Assembly: GCF_025561445.1 (NCBI RefSeq)
Contig: NZ_CP095096.1
Location: 62,001-126,000 of the forward strand
DNA length: 64,000 bases
Source of the DNA: Staphylococcus sp. IVB6181
GTDB taxonomy: Bacteria > Bacillota > Bacilli > Staphylococcales > Staphylococcaceae
Direction of reading: 5' to 3'
In this document: positions 9,072 through 18,743 of the stretch, in pieces
Numbering within the stretch: the stretch's first letter is position 1
How the letters are laid out: every line of letters begins with the position of its first letter
Notes under the pieces: model-generated
Databases searched by the model: none
Seen by the model: only the letters and a program-made list of their open reading frames with translations
What the model was told of the DNA's origin: nothing
Made by a program: the position numbers and the translations under genes

Positions 9072-10937
9072 ATGATTGAAAGACATATTAATTTAATTCA
9101 GCTCTTTGTGAATAATGCCAATCATTTTTTAACATCTGATGATGTTGCTGCCTTCTTAAACGCGTCTAACAGAACGATACGTAATGATATAAAGTATGTG
9201 AATGCAGTGTTTTTGAAAGACTTGATTGTAAGTGTGAAATCGAGGGGTTATCAATTAAACACTGAACTTTACAGCGTTGAAACAGTTGAAACAAAACTCA
9301 AAGCGTATACAGATAGAGATCATAAAATTCTTGTGACATTAGGTTATCAGCTGTTAATGAATGAAATGCAATTAACAACACATCAATTAGAAAGCGACTA
9401 TCATCTTTCAAAGAAGGAAGTTCTAGATTATATCAGCCGCATTCAAGCGTGGTGCGAAAAGTTTGATGTAGCTATCAAATTAAAGCCGCGCAAAGGCATT
9501 GAAGTAGTCGGAAGTCAGACTGACCTCAACAATGCAATTTTGCATTTGAATCAGCTGTCTACACACAATCATCGTGTAGAAGCTTTGATTTTAAATGAAC
9601 TGCCTAATGCACATGTACAAACCATCGCACAGATTATTAAAGACAATTTGAAGCTGTTTAAGATTAATACGTCAGATATCCAAATTGAACAATTGCTGAT
9701 CCATTTGATTTTGATTATAAAGCGAAGAGGAAATGATGAATATTTAGGCGGTTTAAATCAAGAAGCTTTAACCATTGCCCAGCAAATTGTTGAAGAGATC
9801 AACCATAAACTCAGCTACACACTTAATAAGCAAACCACTCAATTGTTTTCTTTCTTTATCAGTTATCACTTCAATAAGTTTGATTTAGGAGTTCAAAAGC
9901 TGTTTATTGAAAGTTACATCAATCGAATGATAGAGCGTATGGAAGAACGTATAGGTGTTTGTTTCACTCAAGACAAAATACTAAGAGAAAACTTATATTC
10001 TCATTTTGGACGTACGTATTTAAGAATTATGAAACAAGTCTATTTAAACAATCCGCTTACGAAAGAAATCAAAACATTGTATCCTTTTATTTTCAACGTA
10101 CTTTACGACATCGGGCAACAGATGTCAGAAGATGCCGGAATAGAGCTTTCAGAAGACGAAATTGCATTTTTAACGATTCATTTTCAATCTTCTATAGACC
10201 GTAATGAACAAAATCATTTAAATGTCGTCATTGCTTGTTATTACGGTATTGGTATATCTCAACTGCTTGCGACAAAAGTATCAAAATTAAACGAGCATAT
10301 CGTTGTAAAAGATACGATTAGATTAGAAGAAATTGAACAATATGATTTCTCCGATATTGATTTGTTAATCACAACACATGATATCAAAATCAAACATTTG
10401 CCGAAGGATGCAGAACTGCTTCAAGTATCGCCGCTGCTCAGCGAAGATGATAAACATCAGTTGGAAAGGTTGACCGCTAAGAAGTTGAAACCTGCAATGA
10501 AAGCAGATGAAATAGCGGGTTTCAACTTCATAGTTGAAGCTGAGGGCGATACGCCGTTCAATATGGCTGAAATTTTTGAAAGGGCACAAATGATTCTAGG
10601 TGAGAATCATGCTGTGTTAGAAGGCTATATCGAGAGTGCTTTAGAACGTGAAAGAATGTCTTCCACATATATCGGTAATCAAATTTCTATTCCGCTCGGG
10701 AATCCTGAAAAGGTGTTGAAGTCTCATGTACTGATATTCAAAAGCCAAAAAGGGTTCTATTGGAAAGAACATCAAGTCAAAATGGTCTTCTTCTTAGCGA
10801 CTACAAAAAATGATATTCAACTGACGAAACGCATCATTCAAACGATTGCACAGTTTGAAGGAAATGCAATGGATGAATTACTTTATTTAGATGACCAGCC
10901 ATTCAAAAACAAATTAATACAAATGATTCAAGGATAA
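9072..10937 (+). CDS. PRD-containing PTS-controlled regulator (BglG/MtlR type)
   Basis: 621 residues. In order: N-terminal HTH (about 5-60, FLTSDDVAAFLNASNRTIRN), a second HTH (about 95-150), two PTS regulation domains (about 170-385, with the conserved histidine contexts HLILIIKRRG, LYSHFGRTYL and FLTIHFQSS), an EIIB-like domain (about 390-470, cysteine in IACYYGIGIS) and a C-terminal EIIA-like domain (about 480-620). In that last domain the usual phosphorylated His of the IPH motif is Leu542 (IPLGNPEK), so phosphorylation there is unlikely. GAGGAGG precedes the ATG. It sits directly upstream of the PTS permease and manA, which it probably activates in response to PTS flux. S. aureus has the same gene order, as I recall. 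Confidence 0.88.
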   Translation: MIERHINLIQLFVNNANHFLTSDDVAAFLNASNRTIRNDIKYVNAVFLKDLIVSVKSRGYQLNTELYSVETVETKLKAYTDRDHKILVTLGYQLLMNEMQLTTHQLESDYHLSKKEVLDYISRIQAWCEKFDVAIKLKPRKGIEVVGSQTDLNNAILHLNQLSTHNHRVEALILNELPNAHVQTIAQIIKDNLKLFKINTSDIQIEQLLIHLILIIKRRGNDEYLGGLNQEALTIAQQIVEEINHKLSYTLNKQTTQLFSFFISYHFNKFDLGVQKLFIESYINRMIERMEERIGVCFTQDKILRENLYSHFGRTYLRIMKQVYLNNPLTKEIKTLYPFIFNVLYDIGQQMSEDAGIELSEDEIAFLTIHFQSSIDRNEQNHLNVVIACYYGIGISQLLATKVSKLNEHIVVKDTIRLEEIEQYDFSDIDLLITTHDIKIKHLPKDAELLQVSPLLSEDDKHQLERLTAKKLKPAMKADEIAGFNFIVEAEGDTPFNMAEIFERAQMILGENHAVLEGYIESALERERMSSTYIGNQISIPLGNPEKVLKSHVLIFKSQKGFYWKEHQVKMVFFLATTKNDIQLTKRIIQTIAQFEGNAMDELLYLDDQPFKNKLIQMIQG

Positions 10938-11015
10938 TTGCCGGTAGTAACGGTAATTATCTTTTTTTATGCCTCTTTGTTACCGCTTACAATCAAAGTA
11001 AGGAGTGTGATTCGG

Positions 11016-12548
11016 ATGAAAATATTAGCAATTACGTCTTGTCCAAACGGTATTGCACACACATATATGGCGCAAGAAAAATTAGAACAAGCAGCCAAAG
11101 AAATGGGTGTAGAGATTAAAGTTGAAACACAAGGCGGCGTAGGTGCTGAAAACGTATTAACAGCTAAAGAAATAAAAGAAGCAGACGGTATTATTATCGC
11201 AGCTGACAGACAAGTAGACTTATCGCGTTTTAATGGAAAACGTTTGATTAACGAAAACGTAAGAGAAGGGATACATCATCCTAAACAATTAATTCAACGC
11301 ATTATTGATCAAGATGCACGTATTTATCATCACGAAGGTGCTTCAGATGATGAAAGTTATGAAGAAGAAGAGAAGAAAAGCGGCGTGCAAATGGTCTATC
11401 AACACTTATTGAACGGTGTATCTTTCATGGTTCCGTTTATCGTTGTCGGCGGTTTGCTGATTGCAATTGCTTTAACACTTGGAGGAGAACTTTCCGCAAA
11501 AGGTTTAGTTATTCCAGATGATTCATTCTGGAAATCTATAGAAAAAATCGGGGGCTTATCATTCAGCTTTATGGTCCCTATCTTAGCAGGTTATATCGCC
11601 TATAGTATTGCGGATAAACCAGGGTTAGTTCCAGGTATGATCGGCGGTGCTATCGCAGCTGACGGAAGTTTCTACGGCAGTGAAGCAGGTGCAGGATTCT
11701 TAGGCGGTATCGTAGCCGGATTTATCGCAGGTTATGTAGCAAAATGGATTAAAAATGTCAAAGTGCCGAAAGCTATGGCACCGATTATGCCGATTATCAT
11801 TATCCCGATTTTAGCTTCATTAGTGGTCGGTTTAATCTTCGTATTTATTATAGGTGCACCGATTTCTGGTGTATTCACAGCGTTAACAGGCTGGTTGAAA
11901 GGCATGCAAGAAGCCAATATTGTCCTTCTGGCATTGATTATCGGTGCAATGATTGCCTTTGATATGGGCGGCCCCGTTAACAAAGTTGCTTTCTTATTCG
12001 GTTCAGCATTAATTGCTGAAGGCAACTATGCAGTGATGGGTATGGTTGCGGTTGCAGTATGTACACCGCCAATCGGTTTAGGTTTAGCAACATTTATTCA
12101 AAAACGTAAATTCAATAACTCAGAACAAGAAATGGGTAAAGCCTCATTCACGATGGGTCTGTTCGGTATCACAGAAGGTGCTATTCCATTCGCAGCACAA
12201 GACCCGCTTCGTATCATCCCTGCCAACATGATCGGCGCTATGGTCGCTGCAGCTATCGCAGCTTTAGGCGGCGTAGGAGACAGAGTCGCACACGGCGGTC
12301 CTATTGTTGCAGTTTTAGGTGGCATTGAGCACGTATTATGGTTCTTCATTGCTGTCATTATCGGTAGTTTAATCACAACAGCAACTGTATTATTGTTCAA
12401 AAAAATGGACCAGCGGCTGTACTTGATGGAGCAGGTGCAACAACAGAACTTTCTGATAATCAAGAGGCTCACACACAAACAGAGCCGGTACATGCAGACA
12501 CAACTGTACAAGAAACAAAGGAAAACAGTGTTTTCCATAAAAGCTTAA
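11016..12548 (+). pseudogene. Fructose/mannose-type PTS permease, EIIBC part; reading frame broken at an A run
   Basis: The ATG at 11016 follows GTAAGGAGTG; earlier in-frame codons lie before this site. EIIB is at about 1-100, with the phosphocysteine in ITSCPNGIAHT (Cys9), and the EIIC membrane domain at about 120-460 (FMVPFIVVGG, GGPVNKVAF, GITEGAIPFAAQDP). At 12399-12405 a run of seven A shifts the frame: after LLFKK the encoded 48 residues are unrelated and end at 12548. In the -1 frame the sequence reads straight on (from 12407, GPAAVLDGAG) through an acidic linker into the EIIA domain, so the ancestral gene was a single IIBCA protein of about 650 residues. The membrane domain itself is complete, so the product may still be partly functional if EIIA is supplied separately. 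Confidence 0.85.
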
Positions 12549-12964
12549 TCGAATTAACAAACAGTGAAATGAAACGTGATGATGTGATTGATCGATTAAT
12601 CACAGAACTGAAAAATCAAAATTATGTTGAAGACTTTGATTCAGTTAAAACATCAGTATTAAAACGTGAATCTGAATCTACAACAGCTATTGGTATGAAT
12701 GTCGCAATTCCGCACGCGAAATCAGATGCAGTCAAACAACCTGTAGTCGCAGTATTGCAAAACAAACACGGTGTGGACTGGGAAAGTCTGGACGGCACAT
12801 TGCCTAAGATTGTGTTCTTAATCGTCGTACCGAATAACAGTAACGATACACATCTTAAGTTATTACAAAGACTTTCTAAAACACTTATGGACGACGCAAC
12901 ACGAGACAGATTGATTAATGCAGATACGAAAGATGAAATCTACGACATTTTAAAAGCAATATAA
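12407..12964 (+). pseudogene. EIIA domain of the fructose/mannose PTS, detached by the frameshift
   Basis: Continuation of the PTS gene in the -1 frame. A linker rich in Glu/Thr (12407 to about 12530) leads into an EIIA-2 domain with the phosphohistidine in VAIPHAKSD. An internal ATG at 12569 could start a free EIIA of 131 residues (His49 in that numbering), but it has only weak ribosome-site potential (AACAGTGA). The next gene, manA, starts 13 bp after the stop. A free EIIA made from the internal start, ribosomal slippage or transcript slippage on the A run could restore function; otherwise the transporter is inactive. Confidence 0.8.
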
Positions 12965-12977
12965 AGGATGATAATGT

Positions 12978-13913
12978 ATGGCACTATTTTTAAAACCAGT
13001 ATTTCAAGAACGCATTTGGGGCGGTTCGGCTTTAACACAATTTAATTACGATATTCCAAATGATTTAACAGGCGAATGTTGGGCAATTTCAGCTTTGCCT
13101 CACGGATCAAATGAAATTGAAAATGGTCCGCACCAAGGTAAAACGTTAGAACAAGTATGGGAAGAAGATAAAGCATTGTTCGGTAATGACAAAAGAGATA
13201 AATTACCGTTACTGACAAAAATATTAGATGCAAATGATAAATTATCTGTACAAGTACATCCTGATGATGCTTATGCACAAGCACATGGAGAAGGTTACGG
13301 TAAGACTGAATGTTGGTATATTTTAGACGCCAAAGAAGATGCAGAAATTATTTACGGTGTGAATACAGATAACCAAGAAGAGCTGGAACGCATGATTGAT
13401 AATAAAGCATTTGATGCTTTGTTCCATAAAGTAAAAGTAAAACCAGGCGACTTTTTCTATGTCCCTGCAGGTACCGTTCATGCTATCGGAGCAGGTATTA
13501 TGATACTTGAAACGCAACAATCATCAGATACCACATATCGTATCTATGATTATAATCGTAAAGATAAAAACGGCAATACACGTGAATTACACTTAGAACA
13601 AAGTAAAGCTGTCATTGATGTTAAACAAACTAATCCTAATACAACGCCGAAACATGAAACACGTAATGGACAAGCCTATACACAATTTGTTTCAAACACA
13701 TTCTTCACCGTTGAGAAATGGGATATTAAAGGTGAGTTAACATTTGAAAAGCCTTACGAGTACTGCTTGGTCTCTGTGATTGAGGGAAGCGGAGAGGTTA
13801 TTATAGACGGAGAAACAAGCAATATAGAAAAAGGCACACACTTTATCATTACCTCAGAAGATTTAGATATTACTTTTAAAGGTGACATGAGTTTAATAGT
13901 AAGTCATTCATGA
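12978..13913 (+). CDS. manA: Mannose-6-phosphate isomerase, class I
   Basis: 311 residues, normal for the short Firmicute class-I enzyme that interconverts mannose-6-P and fructose-6-P. Zinc-ligand motifs are seen: QVHPDD, the glutamate of KTECWYIL and the histidine of VPAGTVHAIG. The N-terminal FQERIWGGSAL and the cupin-like C-terminal half are intact. AAAGGATG precedes the ATG. Its place directly behind a PTS and PRD regulator argues that the sugar imported is mannose or a mannose/fructose mix. Confidence 0.93.
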   Translation: MALFLKPVFQERIWGGSALTQFNYDIPNDLTGECWAISALPHGSNEIENGPHQGKTLEQVWEEDKALFGNDKRDKLPLLTKILDANDKLSVQVHPDDAYAQAHGEGYGKTECWYILDAKEDAEIIYGVNTDNQEELERMIDNKAFDALFHKVKVKPGDFFYVPAGTVHAIGAGIMILETQQSSDTTYRIYDYNRKDKNGNTRELHLEQSKAVIDVKQTNPNTTPKHETRNGQAYTQFVSNTFFTVEKWDIKGELTFEKPYEYCLVSVIEGSGEVIIDGETSNIEKGTHFIITSEDLDITFKGDMSLIVSHS

Positions 13914-13967
13914 TTGGAGTTTATATTATCATAAGGCTAATAATAGTCGTTGAATTGAAGTAAGGAA

Positions 13968-14016
13968 AACAAAACCTCCTCGATCCTTTAATGGAGACAT
14001 CGAGGAGGTTTTGTAC
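13968..14016 (+). terminator. Strong terminator after manA
   Basis: Perfect stem AAAACCTCCTCGAT / ATCGAGGAGGTTTT with a 15-base loop, ending in TTTTGT, about 55 bp after the manA stop. Confidence 0.85.
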
Positions 14017-14200
14017 TACAAAAATTCATTTGAATTTTGAAAGTATGTGTTTGTTGGTATAGTTGCTTATGCACTAAAGACTGCTATCAATAAAATGATA
14101 AAAACAACTCTTGTACTTATTTGCCAAGACAGTACAGAAGTTATAGAACTATTAAGGTTCGTTAAAGTTTCACAACTACCATTTGTGAGCCTTTAATTCA
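14017..14200 (+). other. Spacer between two terminators; possible small transcript or 49-codon frame
   Basis: No recognised gene. On the plus strand a frame opens with GTG at 14047 and runs to TAA at 14194-14196, giving a 49-residue peptide with a hydrophobic N-terminal half (FVGIVAYALKTAINK) and no convincing ribosome site (only GAAAG). A second hairpin with a T tail (14201-14236) ends the segment, which suggests something is transcribed here: a small RNA, a small protein or a gene remnant. It has no similarity that I can name to staphylococcal type I toxins. Confidence 0.25.
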
Positions 14201-14236
14201 GAGCTTAGTAAGCTTCCGACTTACTAGGCTCTTTTA
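14201..14236 (+). terminator. Second terminator in the manA-isaB gap
   Basis: 12-bp stem GAGCTTAGTAAG / CTTACTAGGCTC (one G-U) followed by TTTT. No annotated gene ends just before it. Confidence 0.7.
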
Positions 14237-14378
14237 ATATATTGTTATATAAATTTTGCGCAATGTAAGTTAAACATAAAAGAGTGCTTTATAAGGGATT
14301 AATGAAATTATTTGTAACATTTGTAATATTATTATAATCTGAGAGTGAGAGGTTATCAAAATACGAGGAGTGTTAATC

Positions 14379-14900
14379 ATGAAAAAGGTGATTATAGCGA
14401 CAGGAGTAACTTTGACAACCGTACTTGGCGCAAGCCTAGCATCCCCGATTGACGTTGGTTCTCAAGCAGCATATGCCGAAAGTGAACAACCTTATTATAA
14501 CTACACGGGTTATGCAAGTAATGACTCAAGCTTCATTTTGGATCCGAATTTTAAGAGAGCTATTGAACACGATAATGTAACGTTCAATGGACACAAAATT
14601 GATTTCAGCGAAGTCCCTGCTGGTAATTTAACTTCTACAATGGTTTATGACCAAGTGTTATTTATTAAGAAAGATTCAGGTAAAGTAGTATCTGCAGAAT
14701 TCCCAGGCCATAGCATCACAAAAGCACAAATTGAAGAGGTATACGGTCCGCCTACTCATTTCAAAACGGGTGATGCTGTAACTCAAAAAGACTCAGGCAC
14801 TATGTTCTATAATTTAGCCGGACGCTATATTGCATTTGATGTACATGAAGGTCAGCTGACAAATGTTTATCTTAACCCGCAATATTATTTAATTGAATAA
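14379..14900 (+). CDS. isaB: Immunodominant staphylococcal antigen B
   Basis: 173 residues from the ATG at 14379, with GAGGAG 8 bp upstream. Signal peptide of about 36 residues (KKV, then TGVTLTTVLGASLASP, and a likely cleavage near AAYAES). The mature part has the IsaB pattern YNYTGYASNDSSFILDPNF, a central AEFPGHSITKAQIEEVYG and the end VYLNPQYYLIE. IsaB is a secreted, cell-surface-associated, nucleic-acid-binding protein in S. aureus that has been linked to escape from autophagy. TATAAT at 14333-14338 may be its promoter -10. Position next to manA is as I recall it in S. aureus. Confidence 0.88.
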   Translation: MKKVIIATGVTLTTVLGASLASPIDVGSQAAYAESEQPYYNYTGYASNDSSFILDPNFKRAIEHDNVTFNGHKIDFSEVPAGNLTSTMVYDQVLFIKKDSGKVVSAEFPGHSITKAQIEEVYGPPTHFKTGDAVTQKDSGTMFYNLAGRYIAFDVHEGQLTNVYLNPQYYLIE

Positions 14901-14947
14901 TTTATCGGACGTTCGCACATAGATTAAGCGCCTCTCAAATGTTAAGT

Positions 14948-14992
14948 GAGATAAGAAGTATGCTTTTTGCTTCTTATCTTGCTTCTTTATTT
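14948..14992 (+). terminator. Probable terminator after isaB
   Basis: Stem GATAAGAAG / CTTCTTATC with an 11-base loop, followed by a T-rich stretch (TTGCTTCTTTATTTG). Confidence 0.6.
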
Positions 14993-15141
14993 GTCTATAG
15001 GCTTTAAAGTGCATTAAATATGTGTTTGCTCAATGCGTTAAGTTTCTTTATTCTCTTATATGTTGTTAAAATTGAAGTGTGTTATTAAGAACATTGAATA
15101 ATTTTTTGTTTATGTTGGTAAGAGAGAGATGGAGGGATTAT

Positions 15142-16379
15142 ATGAGCAAAAAATTTATTAACGCAACTATTTACAAGCATGATGATGCTTCTGAAATTTT
15201 AGTAGAGAATGGCAAGTTCGCCGCAATCGGTAAAGACTTAGGAGAAGCGGATGAAGTGATTGACTTGAAAGGACGTTTAGTATTACCGCCTTATGTTGAT
15301 TCACACTTGCATTTAGATTACTACTTTACTGGACAAGATCCTAAAATCAAAAATGAATCAGGTACGTTATTTGAAGCGATTGATTTATGGAATGATTATA
15401 AAAAAGGTACAACTAAAGAAGAAATGAAAGAACGTATGCGTAAAGCTATCAATGATGTCGGGACTGTACAGACCCGAACTTAACAGGCATTAAAGCTGCG
15501 ATTGAAATCAGAGATGAATTAAAAGACAATATCACAATTCAAGTAGTCGCATTCCCGCAAAACGGTATGTATTCATTCGAAGAAGACGGCAAAACAGGCC
15601 GCGACTTAGTAGAAGAAGCGCTGCAGCTTGGCGCAGACTGTGTCGGAGGTATTCCGCATAATGAGTGGAGTCCTGAAGACGGAGCGGAATCAGTAAAAGA
15701 AATTGTGCGTTTAGCGGTTAAGTATGACAAACTCATTGACGTACACTGTGATGAAACAGATGATGCAGAAGCACGCTACCTTGAACAATTGAACGCAGAA
15801 GCAATGAAACAAGGTTATGGTCCATACACTACTGCATCTCATACATGCTCATTCGGTTCAGCGGATGTTGCATATGCATTCAGAATGATGGGCTTATTCC
15901 GTCAATCTGGTTTAAACTTTGTATCATGCCCAACAGAAAACTTATTCTTGCAAGGACGTCAAGATACGTATCCTAAACGCCGCGGTTTAACACGCGTGAA
16001 AGAATTTGTAGATAATGATATCAACGTTGCTTTCGGACAAGATTCAATTGTGGACTTATGGTATCCGGCAGGTTCAGGCAACCTTATGAATATCTTAGAT
16101 AATGGTCTGCATGCGACACAATTAATGCGCGAACAAGACTTCCCGCGCAACTTTGACCTTATCACTTACAACGGTGCGCAATTAATGCGTATTGAAGATG
16201 AATATGGTCTAGATGAAGGCAAACCAGCGAACTTCATCGTCGTTGATGCGCCGACAGTATTTGAAGCACAAAGACGCCGTTCAGACTGCCTTGCTTCAGT
16301 ACGTAATGGCGAATATCTCTTCAAGAGAGCTTTACCTGAATATGAAACTGAATTAGATGTTACACGTAAAACAAAATAA
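15142..16379 (+). pseudogene. Cytosine deaminase-like amidohydrolase, disrupted by an internal deletion
   Basis: The ATG at 15142 has GGAGGG upstream. The first 114 codons (to 15483) contain the amidohydrolase opening and the metal motif DSHLHLDY. The frame then ends in TVQTRT and a stop. From about 15464 another frame continues with TDPNLTGIKAAIEI and runs to 16379, containing the other metal and substrate motifs (DVHCDETDD, SHTC, FGQDS). Intact relatives have an additional short stretch, including a THVDV motif, exactly at the junction, so a few dozen bases, not a multiple of three, have been lost. The two halves could not give an active enzyme. The original enzyme would deaminate cytosine or a related compound. 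Confidence 0.85.
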
Positions 16380-16393
16380 ACATCGTTGATATA

Positions 16394-16438
16394 AAAATGA
16401 GTGGAACAGCATTGATTTGCTGGGCCACTCATTTTTTA
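16394..16438. terminator. Bidirectional terminator
   Basis: AAATGAGTGG / CCACTCATTT stem with A and T runs on either side, between the convergent deaminase remnant and pbp4. Confidence 0.8.
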
Positions 16439-16441
16439 TGT

Positions 16442-17689
16442 TCATTTCAGTCTTTTGAATAGGATGTATAAAATCAGACAACCCAGCACAATACCCCCGA
16501 TGATCGTAAAAATCCAAGTCAGAATGAGACCTGTATGAGATACAGGCTCAACTGTTACACTTGGCGGGTATGCACCTTTTAGAAATTGACGGGGATAATC
16601 TGCTTGTACTTTGTCATCCTTCACACTTAAATGATAGCTGTCTTTATCTTTAGGTACGACATCATATAAATCTTGCTTCACGTCGTATTGCTTGCCATCG
16701 ATTTCGTGTGTGCCTTTACTGAGGACTTTGCGATATTCATAATGCTTCATCGCATCTTTTGTTAAGGCATTAGCCAGTTTTTGACGCGCATGTTTCGCAT
16801 GTTCGCTTGGATAGGGCAGTACATTGAGGATGACAGTATTGATACGCAGATTGTTTTGTTTTGCGGTCAAAACTAAATTATAGCCGTTTTCGCTTGTGCC
16901 GGTTTTCAAACCTTCTGCACTGCTTAAGCCGTCTTTCGCATGCGGTAAAGATAAGTTAGTGTTCTTTAACTTCTTATGGTATTGTTCATCCGTTTCTAAT
17001 TTAGAGTAATCTAAAACTTTCGTATGTTCTTTAATGAGTTGCTGAGCTAATACAGCAATGTCTTGTGCTGAGCTTTTAGAAGCTGTTTCATGTTTATATT
17101 TTTTCGGCGCAAATTGCTTCAGCAACTTATTATTTGCGCCGCTAGGGTTCGTATAATGTGTTTGATGCATTCCCATTGCTTTTGCTTTTTCATTCATCCG
17201 ATTTGTGAAGTGTTCAATATCGCCGTCGATATGGTCAGCCAAGATTAACGATGCTGCGTTGCTGGATTCTAACATCACTTGTTTAAGCAGCTGATCAATC
17301 GTATAAACTTGGTTCTTTTTAACAGGGAAAGTTGTTAAATTCGGTAATTGAGCCATTTCTTCATACTCAGATGTAATTTTGACTTTATCTGTGAGGTGAA
17401 TCTTGTGATTTTGAACATCTTCTAAAATTAAATAAACCGTCATTAATTTTGCGGTTGATGCAGGATCAAGTTGACGTTGTCCATTGTAATCGTAAAGAAT
17501 TTGTCCTTGCTGCGTAGTCACATAAGCGCTCTTTGGGTTGTATTTTTTGTCTATAGATTCATGATAGTGTTTGGCAATTTCAACAGGTGTTTCTATTGCT
17601 TGTGCACTTTGTGAGATCGTCATTGCCCAAAGTATCAAAATCGAAAGTACAATCCCGATACCTTTTTTCAAAGTTGTTCTTCCCTTCAT
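16442..17689 (-). CDS. pbp4: Penicillin-binding protein 4, D,D-carboxypeptidase/transpeptidase
   Basis: 415 residues. Signal peptide about 1-31 (ending SAQA-IE). Active-site motifs of a low-mass PBP: STAK at 78-81 (nucleophile Ser78), SSN at 142-144 and KTG at 262-264. C-terminal membrane anchor at about 392-412 followed by KRLK. The C-terminal beta domain has the Staphylococcus PBP4 pattern (KVLSKGTHEIDGKQYDV, and DYPRQFLKGAYPP). S. aureus PBP4 is 431 residues, gives highly cross-linked peptidoglycan and affects beta-lactam susceptibility. The gene is monocistronic, with the bidirectional hairpin behind it. Confidence 0.9.
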   Translation of the reverse strand: MKGRTTLKKGIGIVLSILILWAMTISQSAQAIETPVEIAKHYHESIDKKYNPKSAYVTTQQGQILYDYNGQRQLDPASTAKLMTVYLILEDVQNHKIHLTDKVKITSEYEEMAQLPNLTTFPVKKNQVYTIDQLLKQVMLESSNAASLILADHIDGDIEHFTNRMNEKAKAMGMHQTHYTNPSGANNKLLKQFAPKKYKHETASKSSAQDIAVLAQQLIKEHTKVLDYSKLETDEQYHKKLKNTNLSLPHAKDGLSSAEGLKTGTSENGYNLVLTAKQNNLRINTVILNVLPYPSEHAKHARQKLANALTKDAMKHYEYRKVLSKGTHEIDGKQYDVKQDLYDVVPKDKDSYHLSVKDDKVQADYPRQFLKGAYPPSVTVEPVSHTGLILTWIFTIIGGIVLGCLILYILFKRLK

Positions 17690-17820
17690 TTTAGTGTATA
17701 TCTAAAACCTTACTATAATAGTCTAAAGGGCTCAACTGTCTTTAGATAAAATATAATAAAAGTTTACAAAATAAAAAGCACTTCCATTTCCTTAGAACAG
17801 AAGTGCCATATTTGTTCAGT

Positions 17821-18207
17821 TTATTTACCGTCTAAAGTGTAGAACGGGTTGTCGCTCACATTTGTGCCGCCTTTTAGCAACGCACGGTTTAAATGTAATG
17901 TTTCACCATTATGATTTAGTGTGAATTCACCTTTGACAATGATTTGGTTATCATCGCCGATAGAAATTTCAGTATGATTATGGTGTTCATTAGGTTTGCC
18001 GTCTTTACGGTTATATTCTAATGCGCCGCTTGGGCAAAGTTCTACAACACGTGCAATTTCATCTGCGCTCGCTTTGCTTGGGTCAATCCATGGGCGTATT
18101 TTCGTATCGAATACTTGTGATAAGTTCTTAACACATTCAGCTGCATGAATACAACGTGCAGGTTCAAAAGAGACATCAATGGCTTCGCTCGTATAATTTT
18201 TTCTCAT
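17821..18207 (-). CDS. Divergent 4Fe-4S mono-cluster protein
   Basis: 128 residues from the ATG at 18207 (TAGGAGTGAT upstream); a longer in-frame start is less likely. It has the Fer4_19-type pattern CIHAAECVKNLSQVF, then RPWIDP, then VVELCPSGAL, so a single iron-sulfur cluster is predicted. The C-terminal half includes an N-H-G-rich segment that is less conserved. The family is common in Firmicutes with unknown partners and is often next to the small GNAT protein, which is the divergent neighbour here (18394). Confidence 0.8.
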   Translation of the reverse strand: MRKNYTSEAIDVSFEPARCIHAAECVKNLSQVFDTKIRPWIDPSKASADEIARVVELCPSGALEYNRKDGKPNEHHNHTEISIGDDNQIIVKGEFTLNHNGETLHLNRALLKGGTNVSDNPFYTLDGK

Positions 18208-18393
18208 GTTATCACTCCTAAATTGAAAGAAAATTCGTAATTTCAATATAGCACAGGTATACAAAAATAAAATTAATTTATCTGTGATAATAAATGAGAA
18301 TTATAATCAATTGTATAAAATGGTTTAATCACTTGCTTTTAGGATGAATTGCACGTAATATCTAAGTAATTAAAAAAGTAGGGGGCAACCTAA

Positions 18394-18672
18394 ATGACAG
18401 AAGTTAAACATGGCAAGAATAGATTTTATGTAGGCAACAGCGAAAATGACTTTCAAGCATTGATGACATATGTACCGACTAGTCCGGATATGTTTATTAT
18501 TGATCATACTGAGGTATCAGAAGCACTGCGCGGGCAACGTGTAGGTTACGCGCTTGTAGAAGCAGCGGTAAATTATGCAAGAGAGAATGATATGAAAATC
18601 GTTCCTTTATGCCCGTTTGCGAAAAGCGTATTCGATAAAACACCTGAATATGCGGATGTATTAAAAAAATAA
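18394..18672 (+). CDS. Small GNAT-family N-acetyltransferase
   Basis: 92 residues, the usual size of the YjdJ-type mini-GNAT family. The acetyl-CoA pyrophosphate loop is seen as RGQRVGYALVEAAV, and the conserved IVPLCPFAKSVFDK with TPEY follows. TAGGGGG lies 8 bp before the ATG. The substrate is unknown. It is divergent from the 4Fe-4S protein gene, the usual genomic partner. Confidence 0.88.
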   Translation: MTEVKHGKNRFYVGNSENDFQALMTYVPTSPDMFIIDHTEVSEALRGQRVGYALVEAAVNYARENDMKIVPLCPFAKSVFDKTPEYADVLKK

Positions 18673-18708
18673 AACCAATGTATCGACACACGGAGAAATG
18701 ATATACAA

Positions 18709-18743
18709 GGCAGTACTCATTCAAGATGGGTGCTGCTTTTTTT
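18709..18743 (+). terminator. Terminator after the GNAT gene
   Basis: 11-bp stem GCAGTACTCAT / ATGGGTGCTGC with a short TCAAG loop and a TTTTTTT tail. Confidence 0.85.

Noticed and set aside
12396..12410. Programmed -1 ribosomal frameshift in the PTS gene
   Set aside because: In the zero frame the slippery site is C-AAA-AAA followed by ATG, so only one tRNA can re-pair well, and no stimulatory stem was seen downstream. I favour a lesion or transcript slippage.
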